From Burkholderia territorii (GTDB lineage Bacteria; Pseudomonadota; Gammaproteobacteria; Burkholderiales; Burkholderiaceae), in contig NZ_CADFEJ010000016.1 in the NCBI RefSeq assembly GCF_902833055.1, forward strand, positions 103,039-167,038: a DNA stretch of 64,000 nucleotides, read 5' to 3'. The notes beneath the pieces are model-generated. The model was not told where the DNA came from. It saw only the letters and a list, made by a program, of their open reading frames with translations, and did no database searches. Shown here in pieces: positions 6,969-15,515 of the stretch (position 1 is its first letter; every line of letters begins with the position of its first letter). Position numbers and translations under genes: made by a program.

Positions 6969-7799
6969 TCACGCCCAGTTCAGCCATCCGCTGTAACCCA
7001 CTAACAGCACGAACAGGCCGAACGCAATGCGATACCACGCGAACACGGTGAAGTCGTGCGTCGCGACGAAACGCAGCAGCCAGCGCACGCACACGAACGC
7101 GCTGACGAACGCGGCAACGAGCCCGAGCGCGAACAAGCCGAGCGAATCGACGGTGAACGCCTGCCAGTCCTTGACGGTTTCGTAGAGCGTCGCGCCGAAG
7201 ATGATCGGAATTGCGAGGAAGAACGAGAATTCGGTCGCGACGCGCCGCTCGAGGCCGAACAGCATCCCGCCGATGATCGTCGAGCCCGAGCGCGACATGC
7301 CCGGCACCAGCGCGAAACACTGCGCGATGCCGACCTTCAGCGCGTCGAGCGGCGTGAGCGCATCGATCGACTGCACGCGCGGCGGCTCGCTGCGTTCGCG
7401 CTGCCGTGCCTCGGCCCACAGGATGATCGCGCCGCCGACGACGAGCGCGAACGCGACCGGCACCGGCGAGAACAACACGGCCTTGATCTTCTTCTCGAAC
7501 AGCAGGCCGAGCGCGATCGCGGGAATCGTCGCGATCACGACGTTCAGCGTGAAGCGCTGCGCGTCGGGCCGGCTCGGCAGCCCGGACACGACGGACGCGA
7601 TTCGTTGCCGGTATTCCCAGCAGACCGCGAGGATCGCGCCGAACTGGATCACGACATCGAAGGTCTTCGCGTGCGCATCGTTGAAATTCAGGAAGCTGCC
7701 CGCGACGATCAGGTGGCCGGTGCTCGACACCGGCAGGAATTCCGTCAGCCCCTCGACGACGCCGAGGATCAATGCCTTGCAGATCAGGATCCAGTCCAT
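6969..7799 (-). CDS. uppP: Undecaprenyl-diphosphatase (BacA/UppP)
   Basis: A 276-residue polytopic membrane protein that removes a phosphate from undecaprenyl diphosphate, recycling the lipid carrier for peptidoglycan and O-antigen synthesis and giving bacitracin resistance. Both UppP signatures are present: EGLTEFLPVSSTGHL near residues 17-31 and PGMSRSGSTIIGG around 165-180, carrying the catalytic Glu, Ser and Arg. The length is standard and eight or so helices are predicted by eye. Start is ATG at 7799 (MDWILICKALILGVVEGL). Supplying carrier lipid links it functionally to the O-glycosylation and O-antigen loci further along the window. Confidence 0.95.
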   Translation of the reverse strand: MDWILICKALILGVVEGLTEFLPVSSTGHLIVAGSFLNFNDAHAKTFDVVIQFGAILAVCWEYRQRIASVVSGLPSRPDAQRFTLNVVIATIPAIALGLLFEKKIKAVLFSPVPVAFALVVGGAIILWAEARQRERSEPPRVQSIDALTPLDALKVGIAQCFALVPGMSRSGSTIIGGMLFGLERRVATEFSFFLAIPIIFGATLYETVKDWQAFTVDSLGLFALGLVAAFVSAFVCVRWLLRFVATHDFTVFAWYRIAFGLFVLLVGYSGWLNWA

Positions 7800-7877
7800 C
7801 CGTGGCCCAACTCCGAAGTAGTCGAAAGAAAGGGCCGCGTCACCGCCGCGGCCCGCCCGGCCGCGCGCGGTGCGCCG

Positions 7878-8459
7878 TCACTTTTCGACGATCGCGACGC
7901 GTATGCCGTTTGTAAGGATCGTAATTGTACCGGGTTCGTAGTTCACGCCGGCAAATTGCAGCTGCTCGGGCTTGAACGTGTAGATCGGATAGTTGGTCAG
8001 CAACTGCGTTGCGAGCAGGCCCGCGGCCGCACCGACCTGTTGCGCGTACATCTGCGCGTTGCCGTCGAGTACGAGGCTGTCGACGGCCGGCGCCTTCAGC
8101 ACGACCGAACGGCTGGGCGCGTCGTAAGCCAGCTGGCCCGACACGGTGAACTTGCCGCTCACCGGTTCGCGCAGGAACGGACTCGCGAAATGCGCGTCGA
8201 GCTGCACGGCGACACGGTTCTGGTCGGGCAGCAGGTTGACGGCCGGGTTGGCGAGCGACACGTCGACGACCTGCGCGACCGTCTTCTGGTACGGAAACTT
8301 GCGCGCGACGGCTTTCTGCACGTCGCCGCGCGAGAACGTGTAGTGATCGGGGATGAACGGGAACGTCGACGCGCAGGCGGCGAGCGATACCGACACGCCG
8401 ATGGCGCCGGCGCAGGCGGCGAGAAAGCGGCGCCGGCCGGGCGTGCAAGATGCGGTCAT
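7878..8459 (-). CDS. DUF1439 outer-membrane-type lipoprotein
   Basis: A 193-residue lipoprotein. The N-terminus has a twin-Arg-rich stretch (TPGRRRFLAACAGAIG), a hydrophobic core and the lipobox SLAAC, giving a mature N-terminal Cys. The rest matches DUF1439-type proteins (YceB-like): FSRGDVQKAVARKFPYQ, then repeated beta-strands ending ITILTNGIRVAIVEK. The start at the ATG at 8459 has AGGAG ten bases upstream; an upstream TTG at 8468 is too close to that site. The family is implicated in envelope homeostasis but its molecular role is not settled. Confidence 0.8.
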   Translation of the reverse strand: MTASCTPGRRRFLAACAGAIGVSVSLAACASTFPFIPDHYTFSRGDVQKAVARKFPYQKTVAQVVDVSLANPAVNLLPDQNRVAVQLDAHFASPFLREPVSGKFTVSGQLAYDAPSRSVVLKAPAVDSLVLDGNAQMYAQQVGAAAGLLATQLLTNYPIYTFKPEQLQFAGVNYEPGTITILTNGIRVAIVEK

Positions 8460-8600
8460 GCTGAACAATCTCCTGTATCGGGGGCAGCGGCGGCCGGCTT
8501 ACCGGCCCGGCCGCCAGCAAGGCCGGGGACCGACGTTAGTGCTTCGGCGCGCGTGGCCGGTTCCATGGGCGGGCCGATGAACGGCAGCGCGGGCAATGCG

Positions 8601-8930
8601 TCAGCGGGCGGCGCTGGCACCGGGCGACGGCTGCGTCGCGACCTCGAGGCGCGTCAGCCACGCGAGCGCGTCGTCGCGCGACGCACCGCACATCTCGTCC
8701 GACGGCTGCAGCCCCGAACAGCACGCGGGCCGCTCGGGCCGGCCGAAGATCCGGCAGCGCAGGTCGTCGCCGAGCTGCACGCAGCGCACGCCGGCCGGCT
8801 TGCCGTCGGGCATCCCCGGAATCGGCGACGAAATCGACGGCGCGATGCAACACGCGCCGCACCGCTCGCGGCACGCATGCGGCGGCGGGACATCGGCGGG
8901 CGCCGGACGGACAGGCATTTCGACGGACAC
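8601..8930 (-). CDS. YkgJ-family cysteine-cluster protein
   Basis: A 109-residue cytoplasmic protein with the zinc- or iron-binding cysteine pattern of the YkgJ/UPF0153 family: C-x3-C-x2-CC near residue 20-27 (ACRERCGACC), then GVRCVQLGDDLRCRIFGRPERPACC and a last Cys in SDEMCGAS. Family members may bind an Fe-S or zinc centre; no reaction is established. It is a single gene between the lipoprotein gene and the divergent hemN. Confidence 0.8.
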   Translation of the reverse strand: MSVEMPVRPAPADVPPPHACRERCGACCIAPSISSPIPGMPDGKPAGVRCVQLGDDLRCRIFGRPERPACCSGLQPSDEMCGASRDDALAWLTRLEVATQPSPGASAAR

Positions 8931-9088
8931 TCGACTCTCTCACGAACAACGAAAAACGGTGCGGCAACCGGACGCAGCGCGCGGCCGCCCACCGCGCATT
9001 GTGCCACCGTCGGCTGCGACGTTATTACACAATGCAGGCGGAACGCGCGTTTATATACTCGAAAGCATCTAAAAAGCGCGAGACCATC

Positions 9089-10480
9089 ATGCGTTCCGGT
9101 TCTGCCGACTCACTGTTCCGTCCCGATTTGCTCGCCAAGTACGGCACGAACGGGCCGCGCTATACGTCCTACCCTACCGCGCTGCAGTTCCGCGACGATT
9201 TCGACCCGGCCGACTATGTTCGCGCGGCCGGCGATCCGGGCGCGTCGTCGAGCGACCTGTCGCTGTACTTCCACATTCCGTTCTGCAATACGGCCTGCTT
9301 CTATTGCGGCTGCAACAAGATCGCGACCAACAACCGCCGCCGCGCGCGCCCGTATCTCGATCAACTGAAGCGCGAACTGGCGCTGCAGGCCGCGCTGTTC
9401 GATCCCGCGCGCCCGGTCACGCAGCTGCATTGGGGCGGCGGCACGCCGACCTTCCTGTCCGACGACGAAACGGCGGAGCTGATGGTGGCCACCCGCGAAC
9501 ATTTCGCGCTGGCGCCGGACACCGACGCGGAATTCTCGATCGAGATCGACCCGCGCACGGTCACGCCCGCGACGCTCGTCCACCTGCGCAACATCGGTTT
9601 CAACCGGCTGAGCCTCGGCGTGCAGGATTTCGATCCGGTCGTGCAGCAGGCGATCAATCGCGTCCAGCCGCTCGAGATGACGGCCGACCTGCTGTCGGCC
9701 GCACGCACGACGGGCTTCCATTCGGTCAGCGTCGACCTGATCTACGGGCTGCCGCACCAGACGGTCGCCGTGTTCGCGCGCACGCTCGAGACGATCATCG
9801 AACTCGCGCCCGACCGCCTCTCCGTATTCGGCTACGCGCACATGCCGCACCTGTTCAAGATGCAGCGGCAGATCGACGACGCGACGCTGCCGGCGCCCGC
9901 GACGCGCGTCGCGCTGCTCGGCCTCGCGATCGACATGCTGACGCAGGCCGGCTACGTGTACATCGGAATGGATCACTTCGCGCGCCCGACCGACGAACTC
10001 GTGCGCGCGCAGCGCAACGGCACGCTGCAGCGCAACTTCCAGGGCTACAGCACGCGCGCGGATACGGATCTGGTCGGCTTCGGCGTGTCGTCGATCGGGA
10101 AGGTCGGCGACGTCTATGCGCAGAACGCGAAGGACCTGCCGGCGTACGGCGCCGCGCTGGACGCCGGGCGGCTGCCGATCGCGCGCGGCGTGCGGCTCAC
10201 GCCCGACGACCGGCTGCGCCGCGACGTGATCACCCAGCTGATGTGCAACCTCGAACTGCCGTTCTCGCATATCGAGGCCGCGCACGGCGTGCGCTTCGCC
10301 GATCATTTCGCGCGCGAGCTCGACGCGCTGCGCGCGTTCGAGCAGGACGGGCTGCTGACCATCGGCGGCGATCGGCTGACGATCCATCCGCCCGGCCGGA
10401 TGGTCGTGCGCAACATCGCGATGACGTTCGACGCCTATCTCGGCCGGACGCCGCGGCAAAGCTACTCGCGCACCGTCTGA
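9089..10480 (+). CDS. hemN: Oxygen-independent coproporphyrinogen III dehydrogenase
   Basis: A 463-residue radical-SAM enzyme for anaerobic haem synthesis, converting coproporphyrinogen III to protoporphyrinogen IX. The CxxxCxxC cluster motif is in IPFCNTACFYCGCNK near residue 60, with the HWGGGTPTFL loop, DLIYGLPHQT, and the C-terminal HemN domain (GVRLTPDDRLRRDVI...). The start is the ATG at 9089 (MRSGSADSLFRPDLLAKYG); the frame runs open upstream but lacks homology there. The AT-rich stretch before it (TATACT at 9054-9059) could be a -10 element. An FNR/Anr site was looked for and not convincingly found. Confidence 0.93.
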   Translation: MRSGSADSLFRPDLLAKYGTNGPRYTSYPTALQFRDDFDPADYVRAAGDPGASSSDLSLYFHIPFCNTACFYCGCNKIATNNRRRARPYLDQLKRELALQAALFDPARPVTQLHWGGGTPTFLSDDETAELMVATREHFALAPDTDAEFSIEIDPRTVTPATLVHLRNIGFNRLSLGVQDFDPVVQQAINRVQPLEMTADLLSAARTTGFHSVSVDLIYGLPHQTVAVFARTLETIIELAPDRLSVFGYAHMPHLFKMQRQIDDATLPAPATRVALLGLAIDMLTQAGYVYIGMDHFARPTDELVRAQRNGTLQRNFQGYSTRADTDLVGFGVSSIGKVGDVYAQNAKDLPAYGAALDAGRLPIARGVRLTPDDRLRRDVITQLMCNLELPFSHIEAAHGVRFADHFARELDALRAFEQDGLLTIGGDRLTIHPPGRMVVRNIAMTFDAYLGRTPRQSYSRTV

Positions 10481-10552
10481 AGCCGCACGGCCACATGCGG
10501 GCGGCCGGTTTGATAAAGTAAGGGGTTCAACGCCCCTGCAAGAATCCGCACG

Positions 10553-10810
10553 ATGCGCACCACCAAAGCAACCAACGCGGTCGAACGCCTGAAGACCCGT
10601 TCCGGCAACCCGCAGTTCGCGGCCGTCGCGATGGCGGGCGGCCTGTTCTATCTGGTCGACCGCTCCGGCGGCACCGCCGAGAAGCGCAGCGAGCCGCTGC
10701 CGCTCGACGAATTCGTCAGGTTCGTCGACGAATTTGGCCCCAAAAAACCGCGCAAGGCCAGCAAGCTCGACCTCGCATTCGAGGCACAGATCAAGAAGAG
10801 CAAGGGGTAA
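10553..10810 (+). CDS. Conserved small hypothetical protein
   Basis: An 85-residue basic, soluble protein (MRTTKATNAVERLKTRSGNP...) with a short hydrophobic patch (AAVAMAGGLFYLVD) and a Lys-rich C-terminus ending AQIKKSKG. No signal peptide or known motif. It sits 72 bases after hemN on the same strand. I recognise it only as a small protein of the kind common in Burkholderia genomes; function unknown. Confidence 0.6.
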   Translation: MRTTKATNAVERLKTRSGNPQFAAVAMAGGLFYLVDRSGGTAEKRSEPLPLDEFVRFVDEFGPKKPRKASKLDLAFEAQIKKSKG

Positions 10811-10853
10811 AGGTCTGTTGCAGGCCGTCTGAAGGCTTTGCCGGCGCCCCGTT

Positions 10854-10862
10854 TGGTACAAT
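10854..10862 (+). promoter_or_regulatory. Extended -10 promoter for pcm-rhodanese operon
   Basis: TGG-TACAAT is an extended -10 element 53 bases before the ATG at 10915; no convincing -35. Confidence 0.45.
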
Positions 10863-10914
10863 CACGAAGTTTCTCTATCCCCGCTGATGGCCGACCTGGC
10901 TGCGTGACCACACC

Positions 10915-11571
10915 ATGAATATCGAAAACGCGCGTTTCAACATGATCGAACAACAGATCCGGCCGTGGGATGTGCTGGATCTGGACGTCCTGGGCCTGCT
11001 GTCGATCGTCAAGCGCGAAAACTACGTGTTGCCCGAACACCGCGCTCTCGCGTTCGCCGACCTCGAGCTGCCGCTGCCCGGCGGCAGCAGCAAGATGCTG
11101 TTCCCGCGCGTCGAAGCGCGCGTGCTGCAGGAACTGGCGGTCAAGAAGCACGAGAACGTGCTCGTCGTCGGCGCGGGTTCGGGTTATCTGACCGCGCTGT
11201 TCGCGCATCGCGCGCAGCACGTGACGGCCGTCGATATCGATCCGGCCATCGCCAGGTTCGCGGCAGACAACCTGCGCAACGACGGCGTGACGAACGCGGA
11301 AGTCGTGCTCGGCGACGGCTCGCTCGGCTGGCCCGACAAGGCGCCGTACGACGTGATCTGCGTCGCGGGCGGCCTGCCGGTCGTGCCGCAGCAGATGCTC
11401 GAGCAGCTGAAGGTCGGCGGCCGCCTGTCGGCGTTCGTCGGCGGCCGTCCGGTGATGAAGGCGCAGATCATCACGCGCATCGACGACAAGCAGTACCGTG
11501 TCGCCGACGTGTTCGAAACCTACGTCGATCACCTCGTCAACGCGATCGAGCCGTCGCGCTTCAAGTTCTGA
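10915..11571 (+). CDS. pcm: Protein-L-isoaspartate O-methyltransferase family protein
   Basis: A 218-residue SAM methyltransferase of the PCMT family, which starts repair of damaged aspartyl residues. Visible features: NIENARFNMIEQQIRPWDVLD at the N-terminus, SAM motif I VLVVGAGSGYLTALFA near residue 83, VTAVDIDPAIARFAADN, and YDVICVAGGLP. It belongs to the shorter betaproteobacterial branch whose activity on isoaspartate has, to my knowledge, not been demonstrated. It is followed 14 bases later by the rhodanese gene, with which it forms an operon. Confidence 0.8.
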   Translation: MNIENARFNMIEQQIRPWDVLDLDVLGLLSIVKRENYVLPEHRALAFADLELPLPGGSSKMLFPRVEARVLQELAVKKHENVLVVGAGSGYLTALFAHRAQHVTAVDIDPAIARFAADNLRNDGVTNAEVVLGDGSLGWPDKAPYDVICVAGGLPVVPQQMLEQLKVGGRLSAFVGGRPVMKAQIITRIDDKQYRVADVFETYVDHLVNAIEPSRFKF

Positions 11572-11585
11572 GCGGCGGAGCCTCC

Positions 11586-11909
11586 ATGCAGATCCTGACA
11601 CCCGCGATGCTCGCGGAATGGCTGCGCGATCCGGCGCGTCCCGCGCCGGTCGTGCTCGACGTGCGCGAGCCGTGGGAAATCTCGACCGCGCAGATCGCCG
11701 GCAGCGTGTCGATCCCGATGCAGCAGATCCCCGCGCGCAGCGAGGAGCTCGACGACGAAGCGGAAATCGTCTGCGTGTGCCATCACGGAATGCGCAGCGC
11801 GCAGGTCGCGATGTTCCTCGAATCGCGCGGCTTCACGAAGCTGTACAACCTGCAAGGCGGGATCGACGCGTGGTCGCGCGACGTCGATCCGTCCGTGCCG
11901 CGTTACTGA
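11586..11909 (+). CDS. Rhodanese-domain protein (GlpE/PspE type)
   Basis: A 107-residue single rhodanese domain. LDVREPWEISTAQIAGSVSIPM is the CH2A region, and the active-site loop is VCVCHHGMRSAQVA with the catalytic Cys in the CHHGMR six-residue loop expected of sulfurtransferases. The C-terminus NLQGGIDAWS is canonical. No signal peptide, so probably cytoplasmic sulfur transfer. It is co-transcribed with pcm and ends in the strong terminator at 11980-12005. Confidence 0.88.
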   Translation: MQILTPAMLAEWLRDPARPAPVVLDVREPWEISTAQIAGSVSIPMQQIPARSEELDDEAEIVCVCHHGMRSAQVAMFLESRGFTKLYNLQGGIDAWSRDVDPSVPRY

Positions 11910-11979
11910 CGTTCCCGGCGGTGCATCGCGCGCCGCCAAGGCGACCGGCTGCGCCGCAGCCGATCGCCCCGCTCCGCCG

Positions 11980-12005
11980 AACGGGCGCGCATGGCGCGCC
12001 CGTTT
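11980..12005 (+). terminator. Intrinsic terminator after pcm-rhodanese
   Basis: AACGGGCGCGC / GCGCGCCCGTT, an 11-bp stem with a 3-base loop, followed by TTGCGTTT. Confidence 0.75.
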
Positions 12006-12385
12006 GCGTTTCTGCTTCTCCATTCTCTTTCCTCCTCCTCCGATTGCTTCGGCGCGTCGACCGTCCGCGCCGGTTCGATAGCGAGCGAGAGCGAGCATCC
12101 GGGCATCGCCGCCGTCGACGGAATCGCTTCGTCGTTCCCTTCGCACTTCACTCCCCTTGTGCACGGCGGCGCCGCCACGATGCGGCTGGATGCACGCGCA
12201 TCGATCGATTCCGCATTTCCGTCAGCCAGTGACGTTCGCGCTCGCACACGGGCGCACGCCATGCACCATTTGCGCCCGCGCGACTGCACCGCAACGGGTC
12301 GCGGATGCTGCACGACGCGTCACGCGCACCACGCAAACGCGTCGCGCCGCCGCTCACAGGCACGCCCGGCGTGCATCCGCGCGAC

Positions 12386-12400
12386 TGGCACATGCCTTGC
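12386..12400 (+). promoter_or_regulatory. Sigma-54 promoter of urtA
   Basis: TGGCACATGCCTTGC matches the sigma-54 consensus TGGCAC-N5-TTGC exactly, with GG (-24) and GC (-12) separated by 10 bases. It lies about 60 bases before the urtA ATG. Upstream GCACCA half-sites would suit NtrC, as expected for nitrogen-controlled urea uptake. Confidence 0.8.
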
Positions 12401-12460
12401 GTTAGTTCGATGCCGGCGCCGTCACGGCGCACGCCAATCCAACACGTCAAGGGGAACTCG

Positions 12461-13768
12461 ATGAAACGTCGCAGTCTGCTGAAGTTCGGTTCGATGGCCG
12501 GTGCACTCGCGCTGGCGGGCAAGAGCCCGTTCGCGCATGCGGCCGATGCGGGCACGGGTCCGATCAAGGTCGGCATCCTGCATTCGCTGTCGGGCACGAT
12601 GGCCATCTCCGAAACGTCGCTGAAGGATACGGCGCTGATGACGATCGCCGACATCAACAAGAGCGGCGGTGTGATGGGTCGCAAGCTCGAGCCCGTGGTC
12701 GTCGACCCCGCGTCGAACTGGCCGCTGTTCGCGGAGAAAGCGCGCCAGCTGCTCACGCAGGACAAGGTCGCGTGCGTGTTCGGCTGCTGGACGTCGGTGT
12801 CGCGCAAGTCGGTGCTGCCGGTGTTCGAGGAACTGAACGGCCTGCTCTACTACCCGGTGCAATATGAAGGCGAGGAAATGTCGCGCAACGTGTTCTACAC
12901 GGGCGCAGCTCCGAACCAGCAGGCGATCCCCGCCGTCGAGTACCTGATGAGCGCGGAAGGCGGCGGCGCGAAGCGCTTCTTCCTGCTCGGCACCGACTAC
13001 GTGTATCCGCGCACGACCAACAAGATCCTGCGCGCGTTCCTCAAGTCGAAGGGCGTAAAGGAAGCCGACATTCAGGAGGTCTACACGCCGTTCGGCCACA
13101 GCGATTACCAGACGATCGTCGCGAACATCAAGAACTTCGCGCAGGGCGGCAAGACGACCGTCATCTCGACGATCAACGGCGACTCGAACGTGCCGTTCTA
13201 CAAGGAGCTCGGCAACCAGGGGATCAAGGCGACGGACGTGCCGGTGGTCGCATTCTCGGTCGGCGAGGAAGAACTGCGCGGGATCGACACGAAGCCGCTC
13301 GTCGGCCACCTCGCCGCGTGGAACTACTTCATGTCGGTGAAGAATCCGACGAACACGAAGTTCAAGGACCAGTTCGCCGCGTGGGTGAAGGCGAACAACC
13401 TGCCGGGCGGCGCGAAGCGCGTGACCAACGATCCGATGGAAGCAACCTATGTCGGCATCCACATGTGGAAGCAGGCGGTCGAGAAGGCGAAGAGCACCGA
13501 TGTCGACAAGGTGCGCGTCGCGATGATCGGCCAGACGGTCGCCGCGCCGTCGGGCTTCACGCTCTCGATGGACGGCAATCACCACCTGCACAAACCGGTG
13601 ATGATCGGCGAGATCCGCGGCGACGGGCAGTTCAACGTCGTGTGGAAGACGAAGACGGCCGTGCGCGCGCAGCCGTGGAGCCCGTTCATCGCCGGCAACC
13701 AGGGCAAGCCGGACATCGTCAGCTCGATCCCGGCGTTCCTGCGCCGGCAGCGCGCGGCGCTGGCCTGA
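12461..13768 (+). CDS. urtA: Urea ABC transporter, substrate-binding protein
   Basis: A 435-residue periplasmic binding protein of the amide/urea family (type 1 fold). The signal sequence is MKRRSLLKFGSMAGALALAGKSPFAHAADA, with a cleavage site after AHA; the RR pair may indicate Tat export. The mature part carries IKVGILHSLSGTMAISETSLKD, the urea-type GLLYYPVQYEGEEMSRNVFYTGAAPNQQAIP and the late NHHLHKPVMIGEI. It is the first gene of urtABCDE, followed by urease, so it captures external urea. The start at 12461 has an AAGGGGA ribosome site. Confidence 0.95.
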   Translation: MKRRSLLKFGSMAGALALAGKSPFAHAADAGTGPIKVGILHSLSGTMAISETSLKDTALMTIADINKSGGVMGRKLEPVVVDPASNWPLFAEKARQLLTQDKVACVFGCWTSVSRKSVLPVFEELNGLLYYPVQYEGEEMSRNVFYTGAAPNQQAIPAVEYLMSAEGGGAKRFFLLGTDYVYPRTTNKILRAFLKSKGVKEADIQEVYTPFGHSDYQTIVANIKNFAQGGKTTVISTINGDSNVPFYKELGNQGIKATDVPVVAFSVGEEELRGIDTKPLVGHLAAWNYFMSVKNPTNTKFKDQFAAWVKANNLPGGAKRVTNDPMEATYVGIHMWKQAVEKAKSTDVDKVRVAMIGQTVAAPSGFTLSMDGNHHLHKPVMIGEIRGDGQFNVVWKTKTAVRAQPWSPFIAGNQGKPDIVSSIPAFLRRQRAALA

Positions 13769-13894
13769 CGCGACGAGGAGCGCCGCGCACCGGCGTGGCG
13801 CTCCGTGAAGCGCAGGCTTGCGGCACGCGTTCGGTCACGCACCGGCCCCCACTGCCGCATGCATTCGCTTTCCCACGCCCCACAGGATTTCCCG

Positions 13895-15514
13895 ATGCCT
13901 ACACGCTTTCGCCGCGCCGCCGTCGCGATCGTCGCCTGTGCCGCGCTGGCGGCTACGCTGCCGCGTGCCGCATTCGCGCTGACGGCGGCCGATACCGCCG
14001 CGCTCGCCGGCGACGACTTCGACGCCAAGGCGGCCGCGATCGACCATCTCGCCGCCGATGCCGACCCGCGCGCCGTCGCGTTGCTCAATGCGCTGTCGAG
14101 CGGCGACGCACTCGCGACCGGCGACGGACGCCTGCTGATCCAGACCGGCGACACCGCGCACGATGCGCTCACGCAGGCCGCGACGCCGGCCGGGGATGCT
14201 CAGCCCGTGATGCTGAACAATCTGCTGCGCACGAAGATCGCCGGCGCGCTGTCGGGCCTCGCGCTCGCGTCGCCCGACGTCGCCGCACGCCGCGACGCGA
14301 TCGACGCGCTGCTGAAGTCGCCCGACCCGGCACTCAAGCCGATGATCGATCGCGCACGCGCGAAGGAAACCGATCCGGCATTGAAGCGCCGCCTCGACGC
14401 GCTATGGGCGATCGCCGCGCTGCACGATGCCGATCCGGCAAAGCGCCTCGAAGCCGTGCAAGTGGTGGCCGCGCGCCGCGACCTCGACATGATCGAACAG
14501 TTGCGCCCGCTCGTCGCAACGAATGCCGACGGCAGCTTCGCCGAGCCCGATGCGCGCGTGCGCGAAGCCGCGCAACAGGGACTCGACGCATTGCACGCGC
14601 TGCAGCGCCGCGGCGAGATCGCCGGCACCGTGTTCGCGGGCCTGTCGCTCGGCAGCGTGCTGCTGCTCGCGGCGCTCGGCCTCGCGATCACGTACGGGCT
14701 GATCGGCGTGATCAACATGGCGCACGGCGAATTCCTGATGATCGGTGCGTACGCAACCTATGTCGTGCAGACGCTGACCCAGCGCTACGTGCCGGCGGCG
14801 TTCGACTGGTATCCGCTGATCGCCGTGCCGGTGTCGTTCGCGGCGGCCGCATTGGTCGGCATCGTGCTCGAGCGGCTCGTGCTGCGGCACCTGTATGGCC
14901 GCCCGCTCGAAACGCTGCTTGCGACCTTCGGCGTGAGCCTGATCCTGATCCAGGCGACGCGCATGCTGTTCGGCGCGCAGAACGTGCAGGTCGTGAACCC
15001 GTCGTGGATGAGCGGCGGCGTGACCGTGATGCAGAATCTGATCCTGCCGTACAACCGGCTCGCGATCCTCGCGTTCGCGCTCGCGGTCGTATGTGTCGCG
15101 TGGGGCGTGCTGACGAAGACGCGGCTCGGCCTGTTCGTGCGCGCGGTCACGCAGAACCGCCGGATGGCCGCCTGTGTCGGCGTGAAGACCGCGCGCGTCG
15201 ACGCGTATGCGTTCGCGTTCGGCGCGGGCATCGCGGGCCTGGGCGGCTGCGCGCTGTCGCAGATCGGCAACGTGGGCCCGGACCTCGGGCAAAACTACAT
15301 CATCGATTCATTCATGGCGGTCGTGCTCGGCGGTGTCGGCCAGATTGCCGGCACCGTGCTCGGCGGCTTCGGGCTCGGCCTCGTCAGCAAGGCGATCGAG
15401 CCGTTCTGGGGCGCCGTGCTCGCGAAGATCGCGGTGCTCGTGATGATCGTGCTGTTCATCCAGAAACGTCCGCAGGGCATGTTCGCCCCGAAGGGACGCA
15501 GCGCGGAGGCCTGA
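13895..15514 (+). CDS. urtB: Urea ABC transporter, permease UrtB
   Basis: A 539-residue inner-membrane permease. It opens with a signal peptide (MPTRFRRAAVAIVACAALAA...AFALTAAD), followed by an Ala-rich helical periplasmic domain to about residue 245, and then the LivH-type permease (GTVFAGLSLGSVLLLAALGLAITYGLIGVINMAHGEFLMIGAY) to the end. The long N-terminal region is characteristic of UrtB as opposed to amino-acid LivH, so the size is normal for this family. It lies 126 bases after urtA; the intervening segment shows no terminator. It overlaps nothing and ends one base before urtC begins. Confidence 0.93.
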   Translation: MPTRFRRAAVAIVACAALAATLPRAAFALTAADTAALAGDDFDAKAAAIDHLAADADPRAVALLNALSSGDALATGDGRLLIQTGDTAHDALTQAATPAGDAQPVMLNNLLRTKIAGALSGLALASPDVAARRDAIDALLKSPDPALKPMIDRARAKETDPALKRRLDALWAIAALHDADPAKRLEAVQVVAARRDLDMIEQLRPLVATNADGSFAEPDARVREAAQQGLDALHALQRRGEIAGTVFAGLSLGSVLLLAALGLAITYGLIGVINMAHGEFLMIGAYATYVVQTLTQRYVPAAFDWYPLIAVPVSFAAAALVGIVLERLVLRHLYGRPLETLLATFGVSLILIQATRMLFGAQNVQVVNPSWMSGGVTVMQNLILPYNRLAILAFALAVVCVAWGVLTKTRLGLFVRAVTQNRRMAACVGVKTARVDAYAFAFGAGIAGLGGCALSQIGNVGPDLGQNYIIDSFMAVVLGGVGQIAGTVLGGFGLGLVSKAIEPFWGAVLAKIAVLVMIVLFIQKRPQGMFAPKGRSAEA

Positions 15515-15515
15515 C

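Larger units (their letters stand above)
11910..12460. other. 551-base non-coding region between rhodanese and urtA
   Basis: No gene is credible here. The left part holds the pcm-rhodanese terminator (11980-12005). The right part is the urtA control region, with GCACCA half-sites of NtrC type at 12263-12268 and 12326-12331 and a sigma-54 promoter at 12386-12400. The middle (about 12010-12250) shows nothing I recognise. Confidence 0.6.

Noticed and set aside
9001..9088. FNR/Anr box before hemN
   Set aside because: No TTGAT-N4-ATCAA-like sequence; TTATTACAC and AATGCA fit too poorly.
7056..9368. 770-residue open frame on the plus strand across uppP and the lipoprotein gene
   Set aside because: It lies antisense to well-supported genes, is very rich in Arg and has no recognisable domain. 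It is a GC-driven shadow.
9110..10861. 583-residue minus-strand frame over hemN and the 10553 gene
   Set aside because: Antisense to hemN, with His/Arg/Ala-rich low-complexity composition and no motif.
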